Assembly: GCA_018114805.1 (NCBI GenBank)
Contig: CP073042.1
Location: forward strand, 1,550,001 to 1,614,000
Source of the DNA: Candidatus Streptomyces philanthi
GTDB lineage: Bacteria; Actinomycetota; Actinomycetes; Streptomycetales; Streptomycetaceae
Length of the DNA stretch: 64,000 nucleotides
Direction of reading: 5' to 3'
How positions within the stretch are numbered: position 1 is the stretch's first letter; the number at the start of each line of letters is the position of its first letter. The notes under the pieces were generated by a model, which was given only the letters and a program-made list of their open reading frames with translations, was not told the DNA's origin and did no database searches. The position numbers were made by a program, and so were the translations under genes. Positions 47,534-55,912 of this stretch are shown piece after piece.

Positions 47534-48793
47534 TCACACCTCGTGCGCGGACTCGGCCTCGCGGCTGAGGAAGAGGGCGAAGATCGGCGGCTGCTGCTGG
47601 AGGAGTTCCAGCCGGCCGCCGTCCGCCTCGGCCAGGTCGCGGGCCACGGCGAGGCCGAGGCCCGTGGAGTTGCGGCCGCTGACCATGCGCTCGAAGACGC
47701 GGGCGCCCAGGTCGGCGGGGACGCCCGGGCCCTCGTCCGAGACCTCGACCACGGCCTGGTTGCCGGTGACGCGGGTGCGCAGCGCCACCGTGCCACCGCC
47801 GTGCATCAGCGAGTTCTCGATCAACGTCGCCAGCACCTGGGCCACCGCGCCCGGGGTGCCGACCGCCCGCAGCCCCTTCTTGCCGGAGCGGACGACGGCC
47901 CGGCCCTCGCTGCGGTAGGCAGGGCGCCACTCCTCGATCTGCTGCTTGACGACCTCGTCCAAGTCAAAGGCGACGGCCGAGCCGGAGCGCGGGTCCCGGG
48001 AGTTGGTGAGCAGCCGCTGCACGACGTCGGTCAGCCGCTCGACCTGGGCCAGCGCGATGGTAGCCTCCTCCTTGACCGTCTCCGGCTCATCGGTGAGCGT
48101 GATCTCCTCCAGGCGCATGGACAGCGCGGTCAGCGGGGTGCGCAGTTGGTGCGAGGCGTCGGCGGCGAGCCGTCGCTCGGCGGTGAGCATCCGCGCGATG
48201 CGCTCGGCGCTGGAGTCGAGCACGTCGGCGACGCGGTCGAGTTCGGGGACGCCGTACCGCCGGTGCCGGGGCCGCGGGTCGCCCGAGCCGAGGCGTTCGG
48301 CGGTCTCGGCCAGGTCGGTGAGGGGCGCGGCGAGCCGGTGCGCCTGCCGTACAGCGAGGATGACGGCCGCCGCGACGGCCAGGAGCGCCACCGCCAGGAT
48401 GATCAGTAACGTGCGGCCGATCTCCCGGCCGACGGTGCCGTGCGACTCCTCGACCCGGACCGTCACACCCTTCGCGCCCTTCTCCTCCGCGGCGATGACG
48501 CCGCCCGACGGGCGGTCGCCGATCTCCAGCGGGGCGGACTGGCCGGGGACGGTGATGCGGGCGTAGCGGTCGGTGGTGATCTGTTCGCTCAGCACCTTGG
48601 GAGTGACCGCCTCGCCGCCGATGAGCCGCCCGTCTACGATGCTGAGCAGCCGCAGGGCCTCGGACTCCACGCTCTCCTGCGCGCTGTTCTCGATAGTGCG
48701 GGTCTCCACGATGACCAGGGAGACACCGAAGACGGCGATGACGACGAGCACCACCGCGAGCGTGGAATTGATCAAACGGCGTCGCATGCCCAC
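47534..48793 (-). CDS. Sensor histidine kinase (HAMP-HisKA), OmpR-partner type
   Basis: A 419-residue membrane kinase. The first helix is LAVVLVVIAVFGVSLVI (residues ~12-28), followed by an extracytoplasmic sensor of ~100 residues and a second helix TLLIILAVALLAVAAAVILAV. HAMP and the HisKA helix follow (LAADASHQLRTPLTALSMRL, phospho-accepting His in SHQLRTP). The HATPase domain has ATLIENSLMHGGGTVALRT and VEVSDEGPGVPADLGARVFE. A start two codons later (MRRRLINSTL) is possible. Its regulator gene lies upstream on the same strand (159-bp gap). Signal unknown. Confidence 0.92.
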   Translation of the reverse strand: MGMRRRLINSTLAVVLVVIAVFGVSLVIVETRTIENSAQESVESEALRLLSIVDGRLIGGEAVTPKVLSEQITTDRYARITVPGQSAPLEIGDRPSGGVIAAEEKGAKGVTVRVEESHGTVGREIGRTLLIILAVALLAVAAAVILAVRQAHRLAAPLTDLAETAERLGSGDPRPRHRRYGVPELDRVADVLDSSAERIARMLTAERRLAADASHQLRTPLTALSMRLEEITLTDEPETVKEEATIALAQVERLTDVVQRLLTNSRDPRSGSAVAFDLDEVVKQQIEEWRPAYRSEGRAVVRSGKKGLRAVGTPGAVAQVLATLIENSLMHGGGTVALRTRVTGNQAVVEVSDEGPGVPADLGARVFERMVSGRNSTGLGLAVARDLAEADGGRLELLQQQPPIFALFLSREAESAHEV

Positions 48794-48952
48794 TACCGTG
48801 TTCGGGTCAGCGCTGAGTGTTCAGCGTTCAGGTGCGGTTCCGGCCAGTCTTCCGCCCGTATTCTGTCGGCTTTTTACTGGCTTTCTGTCGACTTTCGCCG
48901 TCTCCGCGAGTTTCCGGCGCTTACCACCGAATCTCCTCACCGCGTCCCGGCG

Positions 48953-49633
48953 CTAGTTCTTCTCGAACCGGAAGCCCACGCCGCGCACCGTGGCGATGTA
49001 GCGCGGGTTGGCGGCGTCGTCGCCCAGCTTCTTGCGCAGCCAGGAGATGTGCATGTCGAGCGTCTTGGTCGAGGACCACCAGGTGGTGTCCCAGACCTCG
49101 CGCATGAGCTGGTCACGGGTAACGACCCGGCCCGCGTCCCGGACCAGGACCCGCAGCAGGTCGAACTCCTTGGCGGTGAGCTGCAACTCCTCGTCGCCCA
49201 TCCAGGCCCGGTGGGACTCGACGTCGATCCGTACGCCGTGGGTGGCGGGCTGCGGCTGCTGCGCCTCGGCGGAGCCACGGCGCAGCAGGGCCCGCACGCG
49301 GGCCAGCAGTTCAGCGAGCCGGAACGGCTTGGTGACGTAGTCGTCGGCCCCGGCGTCCAGGCCGACAACGGTGTCTACTTCGTCGGCGCGGGCCGTGAGC
49401 ACCAGCACGGGGAAGCCGTGGCCCTCGTTGCGCAGCCGCCGACAGACCTCCAGGCCGTCCATGCCCGGCAGGCCGAGGTCGAGGACGAGCAGATCGACGC
49501 CGCCTTGCAGGCCAGCGTCCAGCGCGGTGGGGCCGTCCTGGCGCACCTCGACCTCGTACCCCTCGCGGCGCAGAGCGCGGGCGAGCGGCTCCGAGATGGA
49601 CGCGTCATCCTCGGCGAGCAGTACTCGGGTCAT
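48953..49633 (-). CDS. OmpR/PhoB-type response regulator
   Basis: A 226-residue regulator. The receiver domain (MTRVLLAEDDASISEPLARA, Asp52 in LLVLDLGLPGMDG, Lys in YVTKPFRLAELLAR) is joined to a winged-helix DNA-binding domain (LQLTAKEFDLLRVLVRDAGR, then WWSSTKTLDMHISWLRKKLG and YIATVRGVGFRFEK). ATG 49633. The frame is intact. It is paired with the HAMP-type kinase gene downstream. The 159-bp gap between them is less GC-rich and may carry an extra promoter for the kinase. Confidence 0.93.
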   Translation of the reverse strand: MTRVLLAEDDASISEPLARALRREGYEVEVRQDGPTALDAGLQGGVDLLVLDLGLPGMDGLEVCRRLRNEGHGFPVLVLTARADEVDTVVGLDAGADDYVTKPFRLAELLARVRALLRRGSAEAQQPQPATHGVRIDVESHRAWMGDEELQLTAKEFDLLRVLVRDAGRVVTRDQLMREVWDTTWWSSTKTLDMHISWLRKKLGDDAANPRYIATVRGVGFRFEKN

Positions 49634-50148
49634 GCGGGAATGGTAGTCCGCGACCGGCCGGAGGAGGGCCAGGCCCGCGCTCCCATCTCGACGGACGCCG
49701 CGCGGGGCCCGGCCCGCCGACCACGGGTGACCGCCGAGCCGTGGCCGCCACTGCCGCGCACACCCCCGGCGCCCGCCGCGCGCCCCACGCCACGTGCGGG
49801 TGGGCCTGGTCCCGACGCCGCCGACACCACTGGTCCCGGCCCGCCGCGCGGCCGGGGCGCCCCGACACCGACCCCGGCCGGTCCGGCTGGCCGGGTCAAC
49901 CAGGCCGACCGGAGCCGGGCTTTCCGGAGGCCAAACGGCCGCCGCCGAACCGCCGTTGCCGGTCCCGCACCGGTGCGGGCGATCTGGTGTGTGTTAGACC
50001 GTTATCAGGTCACCGTGAGCGACTGACCAGTTCTCTTCAAATACGAGGCAAAAGTTGGGACCATGTGTCGTGAGTTACGTCTCATCGCCTTCCATTCGTG
50101 CCCCGCGTCTGGCGTATGGTGACGGAACCTCTGTAGCACTGCCCTGAG

Positions 50149-50177
50149 ACCTTTGGTTCGCAAGACGCGCCAAAGGT
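50149..50177 (+). terminator. Hairpin followed by T-rich tract in POT transporter leader
   Basis: ACCTTTGG and CCAAAGGT pair perfectly around a 13-nt loop and are followed by TTCTTTAG. It looks like an intrinsic terminator or attenuator on the plus strand, about 290 nt before the transporter start. Whether transcription begins upstream of it cannot be read from sequence. Confidence 0.45.
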
Positions 50178-50388
50178 TTCTTTAGTGCCCGGGACTGAAG
50201 CCACCAGCCCCGTCAAGCACAGTGAATGACCTGCCGGCCGGGTCCACCGCGTGTTCCTCGCGCGGGGGGCGTGGAGCGCGGCGGTGTGACCGCCCTTCCC
50301 GGTTCCCCCCATGGGTACCGCTCCCCGCGGGACGGGGGGTGGGCGACGCGTCGTCGAAGCCGGCTACCCGACCGGGCGCGTGATCTTG

Positions 50389-50436
50389 ATTCCGGCTAGC
50401 CGTCTTGGCCTCATTCCGGCTAGCCGTCTTGGCCTC
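50389..50436 (+). repeat. 24-bp perfect tandem duplication upstream of POT transporter
   Basis: Two identical adjacent 24-bp units beginning ATTCCGGCTAGCCGTCTTGG occupy 50389-50412 and 50413-50436, ending 27 nt before the ATG. Each carries GGCTAGCC, an 8-bp palindrome. Confidence 0.9.
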
Positions 50437-50463
50437 GCGTCCCGAGCCCCCCAAGGAACAACC

Positions 50464-51993
50464 ATGGCGTCCAGCCTGACGAAGGGCGCGGCCAAGCAGG
50501 GAACCCCTGCCAACGGCGGCAAGACCTTCTTCGGCCACCCTCGCGGCCTGGCCACTCTCTTCATGACCGAGATGTGGGAGCGCTTCAGCTTCTACGGCAT
50601 GCGGGCCCTGCTCGTCCTCTACCTGATCTCCGGCGGACCGGATTCGAAGGACGGCAGCCAAGGCGGCGGCCTGGAGATGACCGAGGCCAACGCGGTCGCG
50701 ATCTACTCCGTGTACCTGGCCATGGTCTACCTCCTGGCGATGCCCGGCGGCTGGTTCGGTGACCGGGTGTGGGGGCCGCGGAAGACCGTGGCCATCGCCG
50801 CCAGCATCATCATGGCCGGCCACCTGCTGCTCGCGGTGCCCGGACAGTTGCCGTTCTTCGGCGGCCTGGCGCTCGTCGCGTTCGGCTCCGGCCTGCTGAA
50901 GGCCAACATCTCCACGATGGTCGGCCACCTCTACGAGGGCCCGGAAGACCCGCGCCGCGACGGCGGCTTCACGATCTTCTACATCGGCATCAACATCGGT
51001 GGCTTCGCGGCGCCGTTGATCATCGGGACGGTGGGCCAGGAGGTCAACTGGCACCTCGGCTTCGCCATCGCCGCGCTCGGCATGGCGCTCGGCCTGACCC
51101 AGTTCCTGATCGGCACCCGCCACCTGAGCCCGCTCTCCAGCCAGGTGCCGACGCCGCTCAACATCGAGGAGCGCAAGAGCTGGCTCCGCAAGGGTCTGAT
51201 CTGGACGGCGATCACGGCCGCGTTCTACGCCGTGGTCACCCTGACCGGTCACTTCACCCTCAACTGGGCGCTCGTCCCGATCACCATCGCAGGCCTGGTC
51301 ATCCCGATCGCGGTGCTCGTCCGCATCAAGCGGGACAAAGAGCTGACCGAGCTCGAGCAGACCAAGGTCAGCGGCTACATCTGGTTCTTCGCCGCGGCGG
51401 CCGTCTTCTGGATGATCTTCGACCAGGGCGGGTCGACGCTGTCCGCCTTCGCCGAGACGAAGACGGCGGACAACGTCTTCGGCATCCGCTTCCCCTCGTC
51501 CTGGTTCCAGTCGGTCAACTCGGCCTGGGTCATGGCCCTCGCCCCGGTCTTCGCCTGGATGTGGCTGGTGCTGGGCCGGCGGAACAAGGAACCCAGCACC
51601 ACGGTGAAGTTCGCCATGGCGCTGGTCCTCACCGGAGCCTCGTTCTTCGTCTTCGTGATCCCGATGAGCATGGCCAACGACGGCTCGACCGTCAGCCCGG
51701 GCTGGCTGCTCTCGATCTACATGCTCCAGACAATGGGCGAGCTGTGCCTCTCCCCGGTCGGCCTCTCGGTCACCACGAAGATGGCGCCCGAGAAGTACGC
51801 CAGCCAGATGCTGGGCGTCTGGTTCCTCGCGGTGACCGCGGGCGACTGCACGACGGGCCTGCTCTCCATCGCCGGTGTGAACCTCAGCGGTGAAGGGGTG
51901 GTCGCCGCGGAAGCCTCGCTGGCGGTCCTCGCCGGTATCGCCATCTGGATGTACCGCAAGAAGGTAGTGGCGATGATGGGCGACGTCCGCTGA
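50464..51993 (+). CDS. Proton-dependent oligopeptide transporter (POT/PTR family)
   Basis: A 509-residue major-facilitator transporter importing di-/tripeptides with protons. The family's first-helix motif is FMTEMWERFSFYGMRALLVL (ExxERF). The second signature is GGWFGDRVWGPRKT, and FYIGINIGGFAAPLIIGTVG is the PTR2 signature. About 14 hydrophobic segments are visible to VVAAEASLAVLAGIAIWMYR. Start ATG 50464 with AAGGA six bases upstream. The frame is intact. Followed 58 nt later by a very strong inverted repeat. Confidence 0.94.
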   Translation: MASSLTKGAAKQGTPANGGKTFFGHPRGLATLFMTEMWERFSFYGMRALLVLYLISGGPDSKDGSQGGGLEMTEANAVAIYSVYLAMVYLLAMPGGWFGDRVWGPRKTVAIAASIIMAGHLLLAVPGQLPFFGGLALVAFGSGLLKANISTMVGHLYEGPEDPRRDGGFTIFYIGINIGGFAAPLIIGTVGQEVNWHLGFAIAALGMALGLTQFLIGTRHLSPLSSQVPTPLNIEERKSWLRKGLIWTAITAAFYAVVTLTGHFTLNWALVPITIAGLVIPIAVLVRIKRDKELTELEQTKVSGYIWFFAAAAVFWMIFDQGGSTLSAFAETKTADNVFGIRFPSSWFQSVNSAWVMALAPVFAWMWLVLGRRNKEPSTTVKFAMALVLTGASFFVFVIPMSMANDGSTVSPGWLLSIYMLQTMGELCLSPVGLSVTTKMAPEKYASQMLGVWFLAVTAGDCTTGLLSIAGVNLSGEGVVAAEASLAVLAGIAIWMYRKKVVAMMGDVR

Positions 51994-52051
51994 CGTCCCC
52001 GCCCCCCGGCCCGCCCCCAGCGGGCCGACCCACCTGAAGCACCCCGGGGGC

Positions 52052-52141
52052 CCCGGCCCGCGCGCCGCAGCCCGCCCACGCTCCGGGGGCGTACGCGTCG
52101 AGGGCCCCGGAGCGTGGGCGGGCTGCGGCGCGCGGGCCGGG
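52052..52141. terminator. 37-bp perfect inverted repeat (bidirectional terminator)
   Basis: The arms at 52052-52088 and 52105-52141 are exact reverse complements (right-hand end ...GGCTGCGGCGCGCGGGCCGG) around a 16-nt loop containing GTACGCGTCGA. It lies between the convergent POT transporter and the anti-sigma gene region and should stop transcription from both sides. Confidence 0.85.
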
Positions 52142-52559
52142 CGCTCGGTTACGGGACCGGGGCCGGGCAAGCGCGGCGGGCCCCGCGGGAGGGCGGCGTG
52201 AGGGCGCGTGCGGCGTGTACACGGCGACTGGGTGCCGTGATACCGGGCCTGGGCAGACTGGGCGGGGCGCCGGGGGCGGGCCCCTAGCGCGCGTGGGAGC
52301 CCCGGCTGGGGGACGGGGCGCGTTGGTGTGCGGGAGCGCGTGAGGTCGGCGCGTACGAGGGTGCCGGCGGGGCGGCATAGCGTACGGAACGGCGCGGACA
52401 GGCGCGCGAGGGCGCGGGGCGGGGGCGACTCAGCCGGACGCGCACGCGAGGGCGCGGGACGGGGTCGGCTCAGGCGAAGGCGGGGCGTGGCCGCGTGCCC
52501 GGTGGGCGTGCCGGGGCCCGCGGCGGCGGGCGGTGCTGCGGAGTGGGCGAACGGGCGGG
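52142..52559. other. GC-rich intergenic region
   Basis: About 420 bp of extreme GC (GGGCGCG-type imperfect repeats) between the inverted repeat and the kinase-like anti-sigma gene. No gene can be supported; open frames here have biased, repetitive composition. Confidence 0.4.
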
Positions 52560-53045
52560 TCAGCCTGGCGCGACGAGTTCCGCCCAGACCGTTTTTCCGG
52601 CACCGTCGGCGTTCCGTATGACACCCCAGTCCAGGCAGAGGCGCTGCACGATGAACATCCCATGGCCGCCGGGGCGGCCGGCGCGGTGCGGGGTGCGCGG
52701 GGCCGGCGTGCCCGTGCCCCGGTCGCGCACCTCCAGGCGGAGCGACTTGGCGTCGCAGCTCACCTGGAGTTCCTCGGGCCCCTCGGCGTGGAGGCACGCG
52801 TTGGTGACCAGTTCCGAGACGACCAGCAGCACGTCCTCCGCCGCGGCGCGCTGGTCCGCGTTCGCGGCGGGCAGCCAGCCCCAGTCGCGCAGCGCTTCCC
52901 GCGCGAAGTCGCGGGCGCGCGGCACGGCACCGCTGGCGTCGATCAGGGCGAGTCGGCGGGTCTGCCCGTTCGACGGGCGGGCCGGAGCAGTGGCACCAGC
53001 CTCCGGGCCGCGGTCGCCCGGCGAGTACGGCCGCGCAGAGCTCAT
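52560..53045 (-). CDS. RsbW-like ATP-binding anti-sigma factor
   Basis: A 161-residue GHKL-ATPase protein of the RsbW/SpoIIAB class. AAEDVLLVVSELVTNACLHA is the N-box, LQVSCDAKSLRLEVRDRGTG the G1-type loop, and GRPGGHGMFIVQRLCLDWGV the lid and G2. An N-terminal extension of ~30 residues precedes the fold. It would bind and phosphorylate an anti-anti-sigma factor and hold a sigma factor; a STAS gene and a sigma gene follow immediately. Start ATG 53045. From memory this arrangement resembles the SigI locus of S. coelicolor. The frame is intact. Confidence 0.85.
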   Translation of the reverse strand: MSSARPYSPGDRGPEAGATAPARPSNGQTRRLALIDASGAVPRARDFAREALRDWGWLPAANADQRAAAEDVLLVVSELVTNACLHAEGPEELQVSCDAKSLRLEVRDRGTGTPAPRTPHRAGRPGGHGMFIVQRLCLDWGVIRNADGAGKTVWAELVAPG

Positions 53046-53216
53046 CAGCGCTTCACCTCACCGATTCACCGAATCTAGGACAGGGGCTGCCTGTCGCATC
53101 GAGCAGATTTAGCTGTCTCCTGCCCGGGTGCGGCGTGAGAACACCCACTTATTCGCCCCGGACTGTGTGACTCAGGTAACGCACGCATGAAGCGCACGCA
53201 ACAAACCCGCCCCGCG

Positions 53217-53585
53217 TCATTCGACGAGCGCGGCGTCCAGCGTGTCGTGCACCGTGAAAACGGCCTCGGCGCCGGTGATCTCGAAGACCCGAGCCACCAC
53301 CGGGAGCATGCCCGCCAAATGGACACCGCCCCCTGCCGCCTCCGCCTTGAGCCGTGCCCCGAGGAGCACGTTCAAACCCGTGGAATCGCAGAACTCCAGC
53401 CGCGAGCAGTCCACGACCAGTCGGGACCGCCCGTCGGTCACGCACTGCTCCAGTGGCTCGCGGAGCAACTCGGCGGTGTGGTGATCGAGCTCACCTGCCG
53501 GAGTCACCACCGCACTCACCCCCTGGTGTCGTACTTCGACTCGCAGTCGGCCTCTGCTCGTGCTGCCGACCATCCCGCGGTCCAT
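53217..53585 (-). CDS. STAS-domain anti-anti-sigma factor
   Basis: A 122-residue STAS protein (RsbV/SpoIIAA class): RVEVRHQGVSAVVTPAGELD, then RSRLVVDCSRLEFCDSTGLN, where the Ser in CDSTGLN is the phosphorylation site, and GGGVHLAGMLPVVARVFEIT. It starts at ATG 53585 behind GAGG at 7 nt. A longer open frame reaches upstream through a 26-bp tandem duplication but that part is not protein-like. It probably releases the neighbouring sigma factor from the RsbW-like partner. Confidence 0.88.
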   Translation of the reverse strand: MDRGMVGSTSRGRLRVEVRHQGVSAVVTPAGELDHHTAELLREPLEQCVTDGRSRLVVDCSRLEFCDSTGLNVLLGARLKAEAAGGGVHLAGMLPVVARVFEITGAEAVFTVHDTLDAALVE

Positions 53586-53603
53586 GCACGCACCTCTTCT
53601 GGT

Positions 53604-53655
53604 GTCTCGTGGCTTTCGATTGCGCGTCTGTCTCGTGGCTTTCGATTGCGCGTCT
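53604..53655. repeat. 26-bp perfect tandem duplication in anti-anti-sigma promoter
   Basis: Two identical 26-bp units beginning GTCTCGTGGCTTTCGATTGC occupy 53604-53629 and 53630-53655, just upstream of the STAS start. The duplicated sequence may contain promoter or operator elements, since it lies in the divergent control region with the sigma gene. Confidence 0.9.
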
Positions 53656-53863
53656 CGAACCCTACGCCTTCGATACGGCGTGCGGTAGCCGAACAACTGG
53701 CATATATCACCAAATATGGACAACACGCACTTGCCACTTCCGGGTCAATGCGGGTATGCGTAGTAGGACACACCCGAACACGGCCCGGCTTTGGAGGCGC
53801 CGCTCACCGCAGCACGACGATATGGCTTCGGCAGCCACATGCCAAGAATGATGGAGGACTCCC

Positions 53864-54811
53864 ATGTCACCCCGGCTCGACGAACCGCGCACCGAACACC
53901 ATCGGAACCCCGCCTCGTCGACACCCTCGCCCCAGCAGGCCAAGCTCGTACCGGCCCCGAAGACCCGGACGGTCAGCGTGCCGGAAGACCCGGCACTCAC
54001 CGGTCCTTTCGAGGACCTGCCCGAGATCCCGCCCTTCGACGAGGTCGGACCGGTCGATGCGAGGGCCCTGTCCAAGACCCTCTTCGAGCGCTTTGAGTCG
54101 CTTGAGGAAGGCACGCACGAGTACGCGTACGTCCGCAACACCCTGGTCGAACTGAACCTGGCGCTGGTCAAGTTCGCCGCCTCCCGGTTCCGCTCCCGCA
54201 GCGAGCCGATGGAGGACATCGTCCAGGTCGGCACCATCGGCCTGATCAAGGCCATCGACCGCTTCGAGCTGAGCAGAGGCGTCGAGTTCGCGACCTTCGC
54301 GATGCCGACCATCATCGGCGAGATCAAACGGTTCTTCCGCGACACCAGTTGGTCGGTACGCGTCCCTCGACGCCTCCAGGAGCTGCGGCTCGACCTGGCC
54401 AAGGCCGGCGACGAGCTGGCGCAGACGCTCGACCGCGCCCCCACCGTGAGCGAGCTGGCGACGCGCCTGAGCATCACCAACGAAGAGGTCATCGAGGGCA
54501 TGGCCGCGAGCAACGCGTACACCGCCAGCTCGCTGGACGCCCAACCGGAAGAGGACGACACCGAGGGCGCGCTCGCCGACCGCATCGGCTACGAGGACCA
54601 CGGACTCGAGGGCATCGAGTACATCGAGTCGTTGAAGCCGTTGATCGCCGAACTTCCGCCGCGCGACCGCAAGATCCTCTCCCTGCGGTTCGTGGCGAAC
54701 ATGACGCAGTCGGAGATCGGCGAGGAGCTCGGCATTTCCCAGATGCACGTCTCACGCCTGCTCTCTCGCACGCTGTCCAAACTTCGCAAGGGCCTGATGC
54801 TGGAGGAATGA
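53864..54811 (+). CDS. RNA polymerase sigma factor, SigB/SigF family (SigI-like)
   Basis: A 315-residue group 3 sigma factor. A disordered N-terminus of ~70 residues precedes region 2 (DIVQVGTIGLIKAIDRFELS, FATFAMPTIIGEIKRFFRDT), region 3 (WSVRVPRRLQELRLDLAKAG) and region 4 with its helix-turn-helix (MTQSEIGEELGISQMHVSRL). ATG 53864 follows GGAGGACTCCC. The anti-anti-sigma and RsbW-like genes are divergent next to it, so activity is probably controlled by partner switching in response to stress. The frame is intact. Position suggests SigI, but paralogues are many. Confidence 0.9.
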   Translation: MSPRLDEPRTEHHRNPASSTPSPQQAKLVPAPKTRTVSVPEDPALTGPFEDLPEIPPFDEVGPVDARALSKTLFERFESLEEGTHEYAYVRNTLVELNLALVKFAASRFRSRSEPMEDIVQVGTIGLIKAIDRFELSRGVEFATFAMPTIIGEIKRFFRDTSWSVRVPRRLQELRLDLAKAGDELAQTLDRAPTVSELATRLSITNEEVIEGMAASNAYTASSLDAQPEEDDTEGALADRIGYEDHGLEGIEYIESLKPLIAELPPRDRKILSLRFVANMTQSEIGEELGISQMHVSRLLSRTLSKLRKGLMLEE

Positions 54812-54871
54812 CCGTCGCACCATCCCTACGGAGCCCGACGGCGCACCGGCCACGGCCGGCCGCACCTCGGA

Positions 54872-54923
54872 AGCAGGGCCCCTCCCGGAGCGCGACACGC
54901 GCGATAACGGGAGGGGCCCTGCT
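54872..54923 (+). terminator. Terminator hairpin after the sigma factor gene
   Basis: AGCAGGGCCCCTCCCG and CGGGAGGGGCCCTGCT are exact complements (16 bp) with a 20-nt loop, 60 nt past the sigma stop, followed by CCGTTTCC. Confidence 0.8.
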
Positions 54924-55086
54924 CCGTTTCCGGGCCGGGGCGCGGACGGCGGTCGCCGCTGATCCCCGCGGCCCCGCCGAGCCCGGCCGCTAGTCGCGGT
55001 GACCGCCGGTGACGCTGGTGGCCGCCAGTGACCTCGGGGGAGAGCCGGCGGGGGCGGCGGACCGGGAGCGCCGGGGGCGGGGGCGG

Positions 55087-55787
55087 TTAGGCGCGGACGA
55101 GGGCGGCCACGTCGGGGAGGGCCGCGAAGGCCGCGCGCACGCTGGCACGCAGGGCCTTCCCGGTCCCGGCCGGCGTCGGCCCGCCGGCGCCGCCTCCTCG
55201 GCCGCCGCCGACCACTCCCTGAGCGCGCCGCGCCAGGCGGCCACCATGAGTTCGAGCAGCAGGCGCGCGGGCAGTTCGCCGATCCCGCTGTCGGCCGGGA
55301 GCCTGCCGACGACCGTGCGCACCACAGCGTCCGTCACCTCCGCGCAGTGCTGGAGGCTGTGCGCGGTCAGGGCCGGCGTGCGGTCGGCGAGAGCGCGGCT
55401 GATCAGGAACCGACCCTCCCAGCCGTCGGACATGTCCCCGATGGCGGCAATGAGCGCGTCCTGGTAAGCGTCGAGCAGTGGGCCCGCGAGGGGGGCGGCC
55501 TCGATCCGCCGCCGGTAGGTGGCCCACAGCTCCTTCTCGGGCGCGAGCGCCACGTCCTCCTTCGAGGAGAAGGCGCGGAAGAACGTGCGCTTGGAGACCT
55601 CCACCTCGTCCACGAGCTGGTCGAGCGTGGTCTCCGCGAAGCCCCGCTCGACGAAGAGGCACAGCGCCGCGTCCACCAACGCCTGCCGGGTGCGCAGCTT
55701 CTTGCGTTCGCGCAGCGGGAGTCGGCGCGCCGGGTCGGACGGGGTCGAGCCGTCGGGGCCGGAGGGGGACGCGGTCTCGGAGGTCAC
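55087..55787 (-). CDS. TetR-family regulator 1 (frameshift near C-terminus)
   Basis: A TetR-type repressor. The N-terminal DNA-binding domain (TRQALVDAALCLFVERGFAE, TTLDQLVDEVEVSKRTFFRA) is followed by a helical ligand domain (ISRALADRTPALTAHSLQHC, LLLELMVAAWRGALREWSAA). Near 55160 one base change moves the frame; the corrected frame ends ALRASVRAAFAALPDVAALV at 55087, a normal TetR C-terminal helix of about 233 residues in total. The uncorrected frame runs on to 54990 as Pro/Arg-rich nonsense. A perfect TATAAT at 55840-55845 on the minus strand is its likely -10. It is divergent from an oxidoreductase gene, its probable target. Confidence 0.85.
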
Positions 55788-55839
55788 ACGGGAAGTCTAC
55801 CCACTCGCTCGCCGCACAGAGGCAAGAGCCCGTTGCAGG

Positions 55840-55845
55840 ATTATA
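55840..55845 (-). promoter_or_regulatory. TATAAT -10 box of TetR 1
   Basis: A perfect TATAAT on the minus strand about 53 nt before the TetR 1 start. CCACCGAGTGG, a short palindrome, begins just beside it and could be part of the operator. No good -35 is seen. Confidence 0.45.
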
Positions 55846-55912
55846 CCACCGAGTGGCACCATCACGCCACCGGGGTCGCCGACCCCGCATACCGCGAGGA
55901 TGTGAGTGAGCC

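Larger units (their letters stand above)
49634..50463. other. Intergenic region upstream of the POT transporter
   Basis: 830 bp without a supportable gene. The first ~350 bp are very GC-rich. From about 49985 the GC falls sharply, marking the transporter promoter region. A hairpin lies at 50149-50177 and a 24-bp tandem duplication at 50389-50436. Confidence 0.55.

Noticed and set aside
50182..52797. 871-codon minus-strand frame
   Set aside because: Antisense to the peptide transporter, with low-complexity His/Arg/Asp composition.
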